The notes: generated by a model from the sequence alone, not told the origin. A stretch of 64,000 nucleotides of DNA from Salticus scenicus (GCA_963930645.1 OZ005660.1:203140927-203204926), one strand, 5' to 3'. Shown: positions 1 to 11,645, counted from the first letter of the stretch. Translations and numbers: made by a program.

Positions 1-235
1 TCTTTGTGTCCCTGTAAAAGCACTATAAGTGTTAGATTCCCCAAAATTCACATAATTCGTGTGACAGGGATCTATAACATATATATAAATTTTCAGCTCA
101 ATCGGATAAGAAGTTTAGAGACGCTATCGCACTTAAAAAATTTGAGCCCATAGGGCATAATGATAAAGAATTATTCGTTGTGTCCCTGTAAAAAACTATA
201 AGTACTAGATTCACCAAAATCTATGCCGTTTGTCT
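1..235. repeat. Tandem repeat, ~175-bp unit, cut by the window edge
   Basis: The phrase TTGTGTCCCTGTAAAA followed by ACTATAAGT recurs at about 4 and 179, a period near 175 bp. Phrases such as CCCATAGGGCATAATGATAA tie it to the longer array at 6560-7287 and 14524-14770, and a single diverged unit is seen reversed near 36300-36410. It lies downstream of the tetraspanin gene and codes for nothing recognisable. Confidence 0.6.
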
Positions 236-448
236 AAAGAGAGTTATGTAATTTTAGTTTTAAAAATTAAACTACAAAAAACTACCAAAGAGTTAAAGAA
301 AACAGCATTACTTAAAGTAAAACATCATCAGTATATAATTTTGGAAAACACATTACAATTCCGTCAGGCAGTATGTACAACTGAGTAAATTCAGTTCAGG
401 TTTTCCTTTCTGTTTCTATTGTTTTTTATTTACAATTTGAGATCTACG

Positions 449-782
449 CTTTGTTGAGATAGATAAAATACGTAAAGATCATATTACGTTTCCTGTGTTC
501 TTTGTCAAATGAAATCTAACCCAATCTTTCCATTCATAATGATACGGCCTTCAAGGCTTGTTTTTCATTCGATCTATTTTCGTTCAAACCTTGCCTATTG
601 TTTGTTTTCTTGCTTCTTTCTTTTTATGATGAATTTGTTTCGTTTGTTTGTTTTTTAAAGAATATATCAATTCAGACTTATTTTTCGAATTTAAATTTTC
701 GCAATTTTCGCCCATATAGTTTTCAAGAGCAGTGTTTTTGAATCTTCGCGATTGTTCTTATCGTTTATCGTCTGCCTTCTTA
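449..782 (-). pseudogene. Duplicated fragment of the tetraspanin last exon and 3' flank
   Basis: This 334-bp stretch closely matches 1509-1836 as a direct repeat about 1,060 bp away, covering the 3' part of exon 3 and about 85 bp beyond its stop codon. The copy lacks the exon's 5' part, the splice acceptor and all transmembrane sequence, and differs by small indels (for example an extra TA in CCCATATAG), so it cannot encode the tail in frame. It is a broken duplicate rather than an alternative exon, though an alternative last exon cannot be fully excluded without RNA data. Confidence 0.75.
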
Positions 783-1508
783 AAGGATGGGATAAACAGT
801 TACATTACAGTAATAGGTTACTTCATTTCGTAACTGTCTATGGTAATATATTCCAATACCCTATTATTTTTGTAATCTATTTCTAATTTCTACTTAATTA
901 AAATGGGACTTCAATAAATGCGTTATATCGGCGTGTCATACATAGTGCATACGATTTATGTTTTTGAATGACAACACTTTCGAATAGTAATTTTCACTTA
1001 ATGTAATCGTATTTCTTTTCTTTTAAAAATAAAATTTCTATCATAAAATAATAATAGTAAAAGATATAGTCCATGAAACGTTCTTTCTGAAGAAGTACGC
1101 ACATGCGAAAACGGAATATTGCAAATAATATTGAAACGCGTACATCCGTTTCCTGTGACAAAGAATACCAATATATAAACTATATTATTAAAAAAAATGT
1201 TAGTTGTTAAAAAAAAAAAAATGTTTTATTAAAAGAGATTACAACATTCCAAATCCCAAATTGCCAAATAATGTATTACATAAAAATAAAATTAAATAAA
1301 TAAAAATAACATTAGAACTAAGCTGCCATAATTATTTCATAACAATTACGTTATAATTGACTTTTAGAAATATTATTCAACGAAAGATAAGATTAATTTA
1401 TCTTATTATTAAGTGCATTGTTTAGAAAAAGAAAACTTAACTAGCGTATTTAAAACATAATTTAATGATAAAAACATATATATACATTTTATGTAGAATT
1501 AAATATTT
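783..1508. other. Sequence between the duplicated exon fragment and the gene; no gene seen
   Basis: AT-rich sequence lying 3' of the tetraspanin stop on the minus strand, so it should hold the 3' UTR and poly(A) site. A minus-strand AATAAA at 1230-1225 is one candidate signal, but AT-rich DNA gives many such hits by chance and no choice can be defended. No repeat or ORF of note was seen. Confidence 0.4.
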
Positions 1509-1594
1509 AGTTTGTTCAGATAGATAAAATAAGTAAAGATCATGTTACGTTTCCTGTATTCTTTGTCAAATGAAATCTGACCCAATCTTTCCAT

Positions 1595-2110
1595 TCATAA
1601 TGATACGGCCTTCAAGGCTTGTTTTTCATTCGATCTATTTTCGTTCAAACCTTGCCTATTGTTTGTTTGTTTTCTTGCGTCTTTCTTTTTATGATGAATT
1701 TGTTTGTTTTTTAAAGAATGTATCAATTGAGACTTATTTTTCGAATTTAAATTTTCGTAATTCTCACCCATAGTTTTCAAGAGCAGTGTTTTTGAATCTT
1801 CGCGATTGATCTTATCATTTATCGTCTGCCTTCTCATATTCAAATTTGTCAGTAGTTTTTCTGTATTGTGTAGTTGTGTATTCCTTACAGGCCGTTTCTT
1901 TTCTGGTTCGTAAATTACTTGTTCTTCAGAAGAAGATGAAAGCGCAGTAGGTATGTCATCTTCAGCAGCAGCGAGTTCTTTAAACTGTAAATAGGGATCA
2001 TACGAACATCTCCGAAACAACCAGCATGCACCAATGCCATTTGCACTCCTTCGCCTTTTGCAATCGTCCAAAGATGTTTGTAAATAGCGGGTCTGGATTG
2101 CTACCGTCAA
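1595..2110 (-). CDS. Tetraspanin exon 3: end of TM4 and long charged cytoplasmic tail
   Basis: Encodes residues 264-434 and the stop. It opens LTVAIQTRYLQTSLDD, which matches the end of TM4 and the start of the cytoplasmic tail of peripherin-2 (RYLHTAL at the same place). The rest is a 150-residue hydrophilic tail, acidic near 310-335 and then rich in Lys, Arg, Asn and Gln, longer than the roughly 60-residue vertebrate tail. No domain is recognised in the distal tail, so its low-complexity end could be lineage specific. The acceptor is TTTTGTATTTAG. The last ~240 bp and the sequence beyond are duplicated at 449-782. Confidence 0.85.
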   Translation of the reverse strand: MTVAIQTRYLQTSLDDCKRRRSANGIGACWLFRRCSYDPYLQFKELAAAEDDIPTALSSSSEEQVIYEPEKKRPVRNTQLHNTEKLLTNLNMRRQTINDKINREDSKTLLLKTMGENYENLNSKNKSQLIHSLKNKQIHHKKKDARKQTNNRQGLNENRSNEKQALKAVSL

Positions 2111-3012
2111 CTAAATACAAAAGAAAAGAAAAAAAAAAAGAAAGAAAGAAAGAATGATACATTTCTACACAGTAAAGATCTTCATCTTCGAAAACAATAC
2201 ATAAAATTTCCACCAATTTCAAACAGTCGATCTTATAATTTAAGACAAAAACAAGTAACATATACTTTTAACCCTTTAACGTTCACTACTTCATTTATTT
2301 TAAAAATTACTAAACTAATTTAAAAAATGACTTTTAGACACATAGCTGATCATAAATATTAAAAAAAAAAAAAAAAATAGTATTGTTCCTTTTTGAGAAA
2401 TTTTTGGTTTCAAACATCTTTAAGTTAACTTATTAAACTCGTAAAAGTTGTTTCATGTGAAAATAATAGTCCAGTTCTTCATTAAAGAAAAAAACTAGAC
2501 ATGAGTGCATCATCAAACCAGCAATTTGCACTCGCGCACACAAAGAAACTTCAAGTGACTTATGCATTTAGCTTTCTTTGAAGCATTATTTGTAATTTGT
2601 TAAATTTTGGAATAATGCTGATATCTACCGACAGAAAAGGAACAAAAGTTTAACACCTGATTAAAACAAGGGGGAAATGTTAAAAAAACTGCTGCATAAA
2701 AATTCTTAAATTATGTGAAATGTTTGGTTTCGCTGCGAAACCAATGAACGTTAAAGGAATAAATCAGAAATACAACAAATGATGAAAGCGAAATAATTAG
2801 ATGTTGGTTAAAATGTTATGTCGTAAGATGTTTATATAGGAAATATCTATCGTCATAATGAGGTATATTTCCCCTCTCTAAAATTTCAGAAATAATTTCA
2901 TTATTTTTGTCTAATTGAGCTGTTTTTTCTTTTAGAAAATATGTCATGTAAGAAAGTATTCTAATCTAGTGTGACCCTCATCATGTCATTCTAATCTAGG
3001 GTGACTATGTTC
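2111..3012. other. Tetraspanin intron 2, distal part
   Basis: Intronic, with the T-rich (minus strand) polypyrimidine tract and ATTTAG acceptor at 2111-2150. The rest is AT-rich, with no recognisable element until the hAT MITE at 3013. Confidence 0.6.
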
Positions 3013-3131
3013 CAGTGATGCCAGATGGTTGAAAATTATTTCCCCAAACAGGTCTTGAAATTTCCCGAAATCAGGGGGTTTTTTTTCGTAAAAATCCCCA
3101 ACTTGATTTCTACTAAAAAGGGAAAATACAA

Positions 3132-3167
<36 letters not shown>

Positions 3168-3441
3168 AGCAGATTTTTCTGTTTTGAGCTCAGATTTTTC
3201 CCCAAATGAAGGCAATTTTTGAAAAAAATCTCCAAATAACAATAAAGCTATTGAAAGTCTCTAGTCGTAGGGATAAATCATTACGTTGCCAACATTGACA
3301 GAAAATTGAACTCCCCAGATTTGTCCCCAAAAATTTTTTAATTCCCCAAAAAGTCCCCACAAACATTTGGCTCCCAGAATTGTCCCCAGAAGCCTCAAAA
3401 ATCCCCAAAATGGGGACAAAATTCCCAATCTGGCATCACTG
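3013..3441. mobile_element. hAT-type MITE, copy A
   Basis: Starts CAGTGATGCCAGAT and ends with its reverse complement ATCTGGCATCACTG, a 14-bp perfect terminal inverted repeat. It is flanked by an exact 8-bp direct repeat, CTATGTTC, at 3005-3012 and 3442-3449. An 8-bp duplication with CAGTG-type ends is the hAT signature. It has no transposase; the inside is full of short runs of TCCCCA or AATCCCC and a (TA)n tract at 3136-3165. A second copy is at 55032-55444. Confidence 0.9.
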
Positions 3442-3903
3442 CTATGTTCTCGAAATTCGAGGAGAGTCCATATTTTGAAATCGCTTTTCTGAGTTTCGAA
3501 AAATTGTAACAAAGAAATTTTTCATCATAATTATTACACTGTTAGTCCTTATTTATTCAGCATAAATAATTGGTGAATAAATATTGTGCACCTGCATTGA
3601 TTGCATCCATTGCGCATCTGCACTGAAATGTTAAGCATTTTGCATATCCTACCTCGGTATGCACATGCGCATGGTGCAGTTTACGAACATTATGGAATAT
3701 TCCTTCATGATGTTTCATTTTGGATGGCAAATTAAGTATACATCTTTCTTATAACTGACTCACTGAAAAGTATTTCTTAAAAATTTCAAGTTGAATAATA
3801 GGCACAATAAAGCACGTAACAACTCGGCTGCACATTACGTACGTTGTAAAAACTTAAAATGGACTTTTTTGGAAAATGCTTGTCTGGTGTTAATTGAAAC
3901 AGT

Positions 3904-4319
3904 GTAAGTGCTCCAGTGATTGACACCTTTAGAGCAATTTCTGATGTTTTTAATGTTTTAGTAATCAGAAACTATTTTTAGAAATCTTAAGTCACTATAT
4001 ATGGCATGAAAGACTTTCAGAACCACATATATGTTAAAATATATGCATTTGATATGTATATATATATATATATATTAATGAATTTTTACTTTACACCTAC
4101 TCAATGTTCCAGTAATTGACACTGCCAGTTTTTCCTTTTACCAGTAATTGGCCCCTATGCTCCAGTGTTTGACACTGCTAGTGTTTCATTTTACACGTAA
4201 TTGACACCCTATGCTCCAGTGTTTGACATACAATGCTAAAATTCTTATATATGTAAAGCATTTGCTTTTATAAGGGAATATATCGATTACTGGAGCATGT
4301 CAATCACTGGAGCACTTAC
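3904..4319. mobile_element. MITE with GTAAGTGCTCCAGTGATTGACA ends
   Basis: The left end reads GTAAGTGCTCCAGTGATTGACA and the right end is its reverse complement near 4298-4319. Inside, the phrase CCAGTGTTTGACACTG or CCAGTAATTGACACTG recurs at several places, so it also has internal repeats. The target duplication is unclear. It sits in tetraspanin intron 2, about 160 bp from the exon 2 donor. Confidence 0.65.
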
Positions 4320-4476
4320 CCTACTGCAAAATTTCCACATCATGACATTAATATTATAATTTGGATGGCTATTCTGAAATTTTCTAATTATTTTAACTAT
4401 GCAAAAAAGTATACACAAATATTCTATAAAAATAAAACCAAAATGATGAAATATGTAATAGAAAAACAAATTTTAC

Positions 4477-4690
4477 TTCTATAAGAAATGGAAGCAGAAT
4501 CAATATAGCTGTGTCCAATAAGACTTCTTGTAACACCTCTAGAAGCACTTGGGTGCAGCCCCTCGTAAAAAACCCGTGATGAGGATAGTTATATTCTCCA
4601 CGTTTCACAGTCACCAGACGATGGAAACAAGGTGCAGCAACAGAAGGGTCACAACAGCTGAAAGGCACTGAACGGAGGTATTCCCAACGC
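4477..4690 (-). CDS. Tetraspanin exon 2: large-loop cysteines and TM4
   Basis: Encodes residues 192-263. The first base completes an Arg codon begun in exon 1. It contains PFSCC at 201-205, the hallmark of the peripherin/ROM1 branch (vertebrate proteins have VPFSCCNP here), a further Cys at 213, and RGC at 235-237, giving the remaining loop disulfide cysteines. The hydrophobic stretch at about 249-262 starts TM4. The acceptor is TTTCTATCTCAG and the donor GTAAAA, in phase 0. An apparent ORF reading on past 4477 into intron AT-rich sequence is read-through, not exon. It lies 45.8 kb from exon 1, so it would be missed by any tool with a normal intron limit. Confidence 0.88.
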
Positions 4691-5039
4691 CTGAGATAGA
4701 AACACATAAACAATTACCTGCCAGTTTCGTAACACTAAAAATAAATAAATAAATGAAACGAAAAAGATTTTTGAAAAGGAGTTATCAGAGTCACGAAAAA
4801 ATCTACGAGCATTTCATCGAAATGCTTATCAAAACCCTTTATTTTCTCTAATGATTTTTTTTTTTTTTTCCACTTGAAGGGCAAATTATCCGAACAAGCA
4901 AATTTTCACGCTGGTCAGATAGATTTTCAATCCTCTGAAACTCATCATCCTCTGTTTTGAACAAATAGTTAGAACCAAAATGTAATGATATAGTATACAA
5001 AAAAATTCCTGGTTGACTATTATTACATGCAAGAGAAAT

Positions 5040-5156
5040 GATGATGTCACTGACCGTGTTTGGGGCCAAACAAAACATCTCCTGTGTTAATTGTCCATTG
5101 GATTTTTTGTCCAACATGGACTTGTTTGGCCCCAAAGACGGTCAGTGACGTCACAC
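5040..5156. repeat. Imperfect inverted repeat (foldback, ~115 bp)
   Basis: TGATGTCACTGACCGTG with TTTGGGGCCAAACA on the left mirrors TGTTTGGCCCCAAA with ACGGTCAGTGACGTCA on the right. It is probably a small foldback MITE. A minus-strand open frame through it has no protein-like content. Confidence 0.6.
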
Positions 5157-6559
5157 TTCGCTTGCGTTTTATAAATAATTCTTTTTAATTACATAATGTT
5201 TCGTTACAGTAATTTTGGTCGTGCACATTTATAAAAAAATTTTGTTCTACACATCCATATTAAAAATTAAGAAACAATGAAATGGCAACATCACTTGTTA
5301 GGGATTCGCACTAAAAGTTGCAAAGGAATCATTTAAATCAGGGTGAATTATACATGAAATCGTGCATGAAATTCTGCAAACTGGGCCTTAACTTTCACAA
5401 AATGTTATTGTTACACACACACACACAGCCAGGCATTTTCTAGAATGTTGAAATCTAAAATATTTACGGAACCAACATTTTATTTTATTGAATACAGAAG
5501 AAAGAAAAAAAATTACGCATTAAAATATTTAGAATAAAATCTGTAAATAAATGTTTGTTTATTTCTAAAGATAAGCGTACATACATAAACAAATAATCTA
5601 CAATATGAGATAACGTTAAATTCAATGAGATAATCACATTCAAATATCTACATAAATGGCGGAAAGCATCTGTATCTACATATCTACAACTGTAAAAGTT
5701 CCGAATCTTGATAAACAGTCAAACTAGAATAATTTGATATCTGCTCGTCCGCGTCCATGTCTGGATACTGCATTTTTTCAGAAGGTAATAGAGTTAATTA
5801 AAATTGCGTACATTTGAAATTCTAAGTGCATCTTTCTCATTTTGTTTGAAATAATGCATCAGCAAAAAATTCTGTATCATTATGCCTCTACAATTTAAAA
5901 CGAGTTGGCATAGGTGGACTCTGCTCAGTTCCCCATCATATTTATGTTCTCAGAAATTTCTAGTGCGAGACATATTACTAGTGGATCTGCAGATCAGGAG
6001 CCTCAACGTCCTATTTGCATCAGACATTATTCAATAGGTCATTTTTATTTATTTCTTATTATATAATAGTATATATTGATTCGATCGACTTATTACCAAA
6101 ATCAAATACATTCCTGAGGGGGGCGGCAGCCCCCCTCAACCACCGTTGTATCTTTCTTTGTATACCTATTTGTATATGATATAAAGTGTTACGAAATTGT
6201 AAATAATTGCATTTATTTTTGCATAAATTCTTTCAAAGAGGTTTAGTAAGTTGATAAAATGCTAATTTTGTGCCTTTATAGTCGTTTTAGCGTTAAAATA
6301 GCCAAATTTTCCTTTAAAAACGCATTAAAAAGCTCCTATAAGGGAAGAAAATTTGGCGCCAAATTTGGCGACTATTTCCCTCCTTGGCGATTTTTTTGGC
6401 GATCTTGGCGAGAAAATCCTTATTAGGGATATACCAAATATGGAAGCTCTAATCTCATTGGCTGATGTGATACGAGAATTTTCCAGAACAGTCTGTTTTC
6501 GATAGAAAAGTATAAAAGGAGCATTATTTTCGCCAAGGCGGTCAGTCTCAGATCTATAT
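5157..6559. other. Intron 1 sequence with decayed repeat fragments
   Basis: No gene. It holds a decayed piece of the tail also found at 36050-36215 (CACACACACACA, then ATTGAATACAGAAGAAAG, near 5410-5510), a fragment AGTTCCCCATCATATTTATG near 5930 related to the 16000 region, and a C/G-rich block near 6115-6145 (GGGGGGCGGCAGCCCCCC) like the one at 21650-21680. Confidence 0.5.
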
Positions 6560-7287
6560 CAGTTTCGTCAAATGCTTGCTCAATGGGCTCATGAATATGT
6601 GTACCAAATTGCAAGTCAATAGCGTTATTTTGGGGGCCGCTATCGGGGTACATACAAATTCTTCCCATAGGCCATAATGGTAAAAAAAACTTTGGCGTGT
6701 CCCTGTACACGAACTTACAAATGGAATGCACACCGAAAACTATACAGCTAATTTCGTGGGCATCATGAACATGTGTACAAAATTTCAAGTCAATAGCGTG
6801 TTTTTTGCGGCCGCTATCGCATGACAGACAGACAGACAGACGCAATCCAAAATCCTTTTGAGTCTCAACAGAGGGCCTCCATTCACATTTCGGCAAAAAT
6901 TGGAAGTCAATAGCTTGATTTTTGCGGTGGCTATCGCGGTACATACAGATTCTTCCCATAGGCCCTAATCATAAAAAATCTTTGGCGTGTCCCTGTACAC
7001 GAACTACAAATGGAATACACACCTAAAACTATACAGCTGATTCCGTTGGGCTCATGAACACGTGTACCAAATTGCAAGTCAATAGCGTGATTTTTGTGGC
7101 CGCTATCGCGGTACATACAAATTCCTCCCATAGGCCGTAATGATAAGAAAAACTTTGGCGTGTCCCTGTACACAAATTACAAATGGAATGCACACCCAAA
7201 ACTATACAGCAGATTTCGCGGGGCACATGAACACGTGTACCAAATTGCAAGTCAATAGCGTGATTTTTGTGGCCGCTATCGTGATAC
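6560..7287. repeat. Tandem array of ~174-bp units (left part)
   Basis: The phrase GTGTACCAAATTGCAAGTCAATAGCG, or a close variant, recurs near 6599, 6773, 7063 and 7237, a step of about 174 bp, with CCCATAGGCCGTAATGATAA and GGCGTGTCCCTGTACAC in each unit. The array continues at 14524 beyond the LTR retrotransposon that landed in it. The open frames across it on the minus strand are repeat read-through. Confidence 0.8.
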
Positions 7288-8070
7288 TGTGGCATACGGC
7301 CCCCCTTCCAATTAATTAAAGTTGGCCAGACCTTAATCTCTACACAGAGCAGGTGTGCTGATACTTACAATAGTTTGGCTCCAGACTGTCTCGAACTGTG
7401 ACACTAAAGTACAAAGAAGCTGCCCTGATGGTACGCCCTGATGGTCGTGAGAACATTGGAGTTTCCGAGGAATTTCTTCGGACAGACGGGAAGGCGCCCA
7501 CCCGCTCAGCGAATGAGAGAGGAGCGCGGGTTGCCATCGAGAGAACGAGTTTTCCCAGGAACAGAGCTGGAAGCAGAGAGTCGGGGATTCGTATCTTGTC
7601 TTCGGCCAGTGAAGGTCGGAGGGTTTTTTCTTGTCCCGTTTACCAGGAGAGGTAACGAGACATTTAATGATTTTTTGTGTTCCTCTAGGAACAGAGAACA
7701 CAGGTCAGCGTATTTTCTGTCACCGGCGAAGGTGCAGGTCAGCTCATAAGAGACTTTGTACTTAAAATTATCCTAGGACTGAGCTATATCTTTTCTGTAC
7801 CTGGAACGGTGCAAGGATTGTTTCAATAAATCGAATTTAGGATCACGGAGATCCACTGAAACTGTTTGTTAAAAGCATCAACTCAACTATCGATCCATAC
7901 TGTAGCTCCTGGCCATTGTATATAATCCTCCAACATCAATATTGTAACTAAAGGTTGTACATAGAATCTTGTTTAAATTTTAATTAAATTAATTTTCTTA
8001 TCAACTTCTGCTGTGACGGGATTTTCTTCTTCGCTACCAGAACCCTCGCCCGAAATTCCAAAACGCCACA
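7288..8070 (+). repeat. 5' LTR
   Basis: 783 bp, TG...CA bounded, matching 13741-14523 with five differences that I counted (0.6%): near positions 7298, 7491, 7509, 7691 and 8013. The LTR should hold promoter and poly(A) signals; AATAAA is at 7825-7830. The small open frames on both strands here are shared by both LTRs and are not genes. Confidence 0.93.
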
Positions 8071-8082
8071 GCTATACTAACT

Positions 8083-8100
8083 TGGTGGCAGCGCTAGAGG
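8083..8100 (+). promoter_or_regulatory. Probable primer-binding site
   Basis: TGGTGGCAGCGCTAGAGG starts 12 bp after the 5' LTR. TGG pairs with the CCA end of a tRNA and the rest could pair with an acceptor stem. The tRNA identity was not determined. Confidence 0.5.
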
Positions 8101-9104
8101 GATGATTGTTGGAGAATACTACACTGCCTGAAGAAGTACGGACTACGGACGATAGAAACGTGATAGACTCAATGGAAGGATAAACGCAGCGGAGTACGCT
8201 GAATCATCAAATCAACGGAGGATACATCTACGTCGCATCGACTAGAATCTCTAAGACAGAGAGGAGAGCCCTCAGCCGGAACCCATCCCGAATTCCATAC
8301 GGAGTGCCGATCCGAGAGCCATCATAAGTGCCAGAAGGAAGGACGGAACTCGAGCAAACGACAACAAAACAGGGGTGAGTCAAACTTTTCTAGTGAGGCT
8401 GTAAAATTTTTGTTATTTAAGGTATTAGATGATAAATGTATAAAGTTAAAAGTTATTTAGAAATTTATTAAGGGAGAGTAAACCTTAAATTAACATTGTT
8501 TTTGGAAAAATTAAAATGTGGCATATCACAAATATTAGAAACTCTAAGTAAAAACAGGGAGGAATTTAAATTATAGGTAAATTTAATTTAAATATAACTC
8601 ATATTTGTTTAGTTTGGAAAAATATTAATTGATTTGCACATATTTGATTATCTTGTTTTAAATGAGAAAGATTATATTTGAAAACAGATATTATTTGAGA
8701 AAACAAAAAGGGTGTTAAAATATCTTGAGAAAGATAACACAGTAATTTCATATTGTTTTGTGTAATTTATGAAAATTAAAAGTGAATCAAATAAGTTACG
8801 GAAAGAGGTTTCTTTCCTGGAAAGGGTTGTGATTTCAAATATTTCAAATTTAATGTGTAGAATTGAATATTAAGTTTTAATTATTGGAATCGTGTTGTAT
8901 TGGAATTTTATACACCCCAAAAATTTGCAAAATTGAATTATAGGTTTTATTAGTGTAATTTTGTATATGTATTTTTTGGAATTGGGTAAAATTGTAAGAA
9001 TTGTGTAAAATTGTTAGGAATTGTGTGAAAGTGTTAGGTATTGTGTAGAAATTTTTTTTTGGGAATTGTGTAAGATTAAATTGTGAATTTAGAATTAGGT
9101 AAAC
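8101..9104 (+). other. Retrotransposon leader between primer site and Gag
   Basis: About 1 kb of untranslated leader, AT-rich and with no open frame of note; it includes repeated phrases such as GGAATTGTGTAAAATTG near 8990-9075. It probably holds the packaging region, but nothing specific is recognised. Confidence 0.5.
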
Positions 9105-11237
9105 ATGTCAGATTTAGGGCAGTATAGGAAAGCGGAACTGCAAGAGCTCGCAGTCGAATTCGGAGTGATTGTTGAAACTTCGGATAGGATAAGTGATATC
9201 ATAGGGAAAATTCAAAAGTCTCCAGATTATGATAAAGACCTAGCCCTAGCTCAAATTAAGTTAATACGGGAGGATCTCTTAGAAAGAAAGGCGGAAGAGA
9301 AAAGGAAGGCGGAAAACATTGCGGAAAGGGAGGCTGAAGAGAAAAAAATCGCTGAAAGAGAAGCGGAAAGGAAACATGAATTAGAGTTAGAAAAACTTAA
9401 AATAGCCCAACATTCAGAAACAGTAAGTCTAGCTTCGACTCGTAGCGAACGCCCCAGTCGACAATCACTAAAATCGGTTATGCAAAAATTTGAACCGGAG
9501 AAATCGGACATGGCATTATTTCTTGCGTTATTCCAAAGACAAGCTAGGAAGTTAGAAATAGATGACGAGGATCTAGTGACTAATTTATTAGCTTTATTGC
9601 CCGTAGAAATCGCGGAATTAATTTTAAAAGAACCCCAAGAAATTAGTGACGATTTTGAGAAAGTCAAACAAATGCTATTAGATCGATTTAAATTAAGTCC
9701 GGAAAATTTTAGAATTAAATTTATGCAACACCAAAAACAACCGGGAACTCTTTGGCATGATCTAGCTTATGATTTAGATACATATTTAAATGGGTGGTTA
9801 GAGGGAGTAGAAGTGACAAATTTTGAGGATCTAAAGAAATTAATGGTGGCCGACCAGTTAAAGAAACGGGCTAATTTCGAAATGAAAGATCATTTCATAG
9901 ATTCGTGGAGCTCTCTCAATGAACCGCGAGAGTTAGCTAAGAAGTTTGACGCGTACGAGTCAGTTCGCAGAAATAATAAGAAAAGTTGGACCCCGAAACC
10001 ACCACTAGAAAAGAAATTAGATAAACCTCGCAACTTTGATAAAAATAGGGTTGAGAAAAATGCCCCAGAACAAAAAAATTGGAGGGATAAGTCTGATCTA
10101 ACGGAAAGATCTAAATTATTTGAGGCCCGAAAACCTATTGTTTGCTATGTGTGCTCTTCCCCCGATCACATTAAGCCAAATTGCCCAGTCTGGAAAAGCA
10201 GACAAGAGAAGGCTGAAAAAGTAAATCACGTAGGAGACGCTGAGAATTTAAACCCGGCTTTTGAACCTTATTTAAGTGAAGCCAAGATAAATGGGGAAAA
10301 GTTTACCATTTTACGTGATTCTGGGACGTGCCTCGATATTGCCCCTCATAAAATAATTTCTAATGAGCAATTAAACGGGGAAACCGTGTGGGTTAAAGCA
10401 GCTTTAGCCAACGAAGTGAGATGTCTACCCATAGCCAATATTGAATTAGAAATTGAGGGAATAGGGTTAATTAATACGAAAGCCGCGGTAGCGGATAAGG
10501 AAGTTCTCATGGATTATTATTTACTGGGAAATGAGACGCAGAAATTAATCGAGAGAAAAAAACAAAAACCCGAATTAATCCATGCAGTCGAAACGCGGGC
10601 GAAAAGGCGTAAAAACGAAACTGCGCCAAAAACCAGTCTGGCGAGTGAAAGCGCTGGGAATGATCAGGGAGAGGCAGAAATGTCGCCAGAGAGCGAGCCT
10701 ACGGAAACTCAGGGTACGGAAGAATCAATTTTCCTCCCCGAGTTAGAGGAGGATAGGATCACCGCTCTGGCGCACGTTGGGAAAAACGAGTTTCGCCAAG
10801 AGCAGGAAAAAGATGAAAGCTTGACAGAGTTGTGGGCGCGCGCGAAAGAGGAGAAATCGAATTTAACAATAGATCAAGGTTTGCTGTACAGAATTGCTAC
10901 AGATCACAGAGGAGAAAAAAGACGTCAGCTAATTATTCCGCGGAAATATAGGAATGAAATTTTGAATCTTTGTCACAGTTTAATACCCGGTCATGTGGCC
11001 ATGACTAAAACTAAGGATAAATTGCTGCGATATTTTTTCTGGCCAAATATCATTAAAGAGGCTGAAGCCTATGTAAAATCGTGTGATCCTTGTCAGAAAA
11101 TTGGGAAGGCAGGAGAGAAAAAAAAAACCCCTCTTAAACTTGTTCCCATTATTACTGCAATTTTTACGCATATAAACTGTGATATTGTGGGACCACTCCC
11201 ACCTTCAGAAAATCAAAATAAATATATGCTCACGGCT
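9105..11237 (+). CDS. Gag, protease and first half of integrase of the LTR element
   Basis: The ATG at 9105 opens a single gag-pro-int frame. Residues about 60-105 form a Glu/Lys/Arg-rich coiled coil, and 120-290 a Gag capsid-like region. A CCHC zinc knuckle (CX2CX4HX4C) has its ligands at 347, 350, 355 and 360. The protease active site DSG is at 405-407 (LRDSGTCLD). A long linker leads to the integrase zinc-binding domain with H624, H630, C660 and C663, and the first catalytic Asp at D693. No RT lies between protease and integrase. The reading frame is lost near 11237 where a GT repeat appears two bases short; the annotated frame runs on to a stop at 11324 with unrelated residues. Confidence 0.85.
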
Positions 11238-11645
11238 GTGTTTAGCATCGAGGTATCCAGAGGCTATCCCGATACCCGATTCAAGGTCGGAAACAGTGAT
11301 CGACGCGTTAATGATAGTATTTAGTAGAATGGGATTTCCGAAAGTAATCCAAACAGACTTAGGGGCTTGTTTTATGAGTAACTTAACCTCAACTTTCTTA
11401 GAAAAATTTGGAATTAAAATAACTCACAGTACTGTGCACCACCCACAGACAAATTGCATTGAGCGTTGGCATCGTTCAGTTAAACGGTTATTGAAGGTAA
11501 TCTGTTTAGAAAGTGGAGAAAGTTGGGAGAGGAGTTTACCCTATGCTTTGTTAGCTTTGCGGACAGTAACACATGAATCAACGGGATTCAGCCCAGCCGA
11601 GTTGGTTCATGGGAGAAATCTGCGAACCCCGGAAACCCTGCTATT
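11238..11645 (+). pseudogene. Integrase catalytic core, out of frame with both neighbours
   Basis: This stretch is open in frame 1 (within 11179-11685) while the parts on either side are in frame 0. It encodes the second catalytic Asp in QTDLG (codon at 11356) and the catalytic Glu in IERWH (codon at 11461). The spacing is 34 residues rather than the usual 35, because the residue normally Gly in the TNG motif is missing (TNCIER here). A second small frame change near 11640 returns to frame 0. So this copy cannot make one continuous integrase, unless the frameshifts are assembly errors. Confidence 0.8.

Noticed and set aside
4287..4476. Extension of tetraspanin exon 2 into the open frame beyond 4477
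   Set aside because: The GT at 4476-4475 fits PRPH2 phase and exon 3 continues TM4 in frame; the read-through is AT-rich intron.
6423..7295. Open frames on the minus strand with repeated Cys/Gly-rich peptide
   Set aside because: They are translations of the ~174-bp tandem repeat; the frames overlap and shift between units, so there is no gene.
7333..7749. Open frames on both strands in the 5' LTR, repeated at 13786-14202
   Set aside because: They lie inside the LTRs and are identical because the LTRs are; no known domain.
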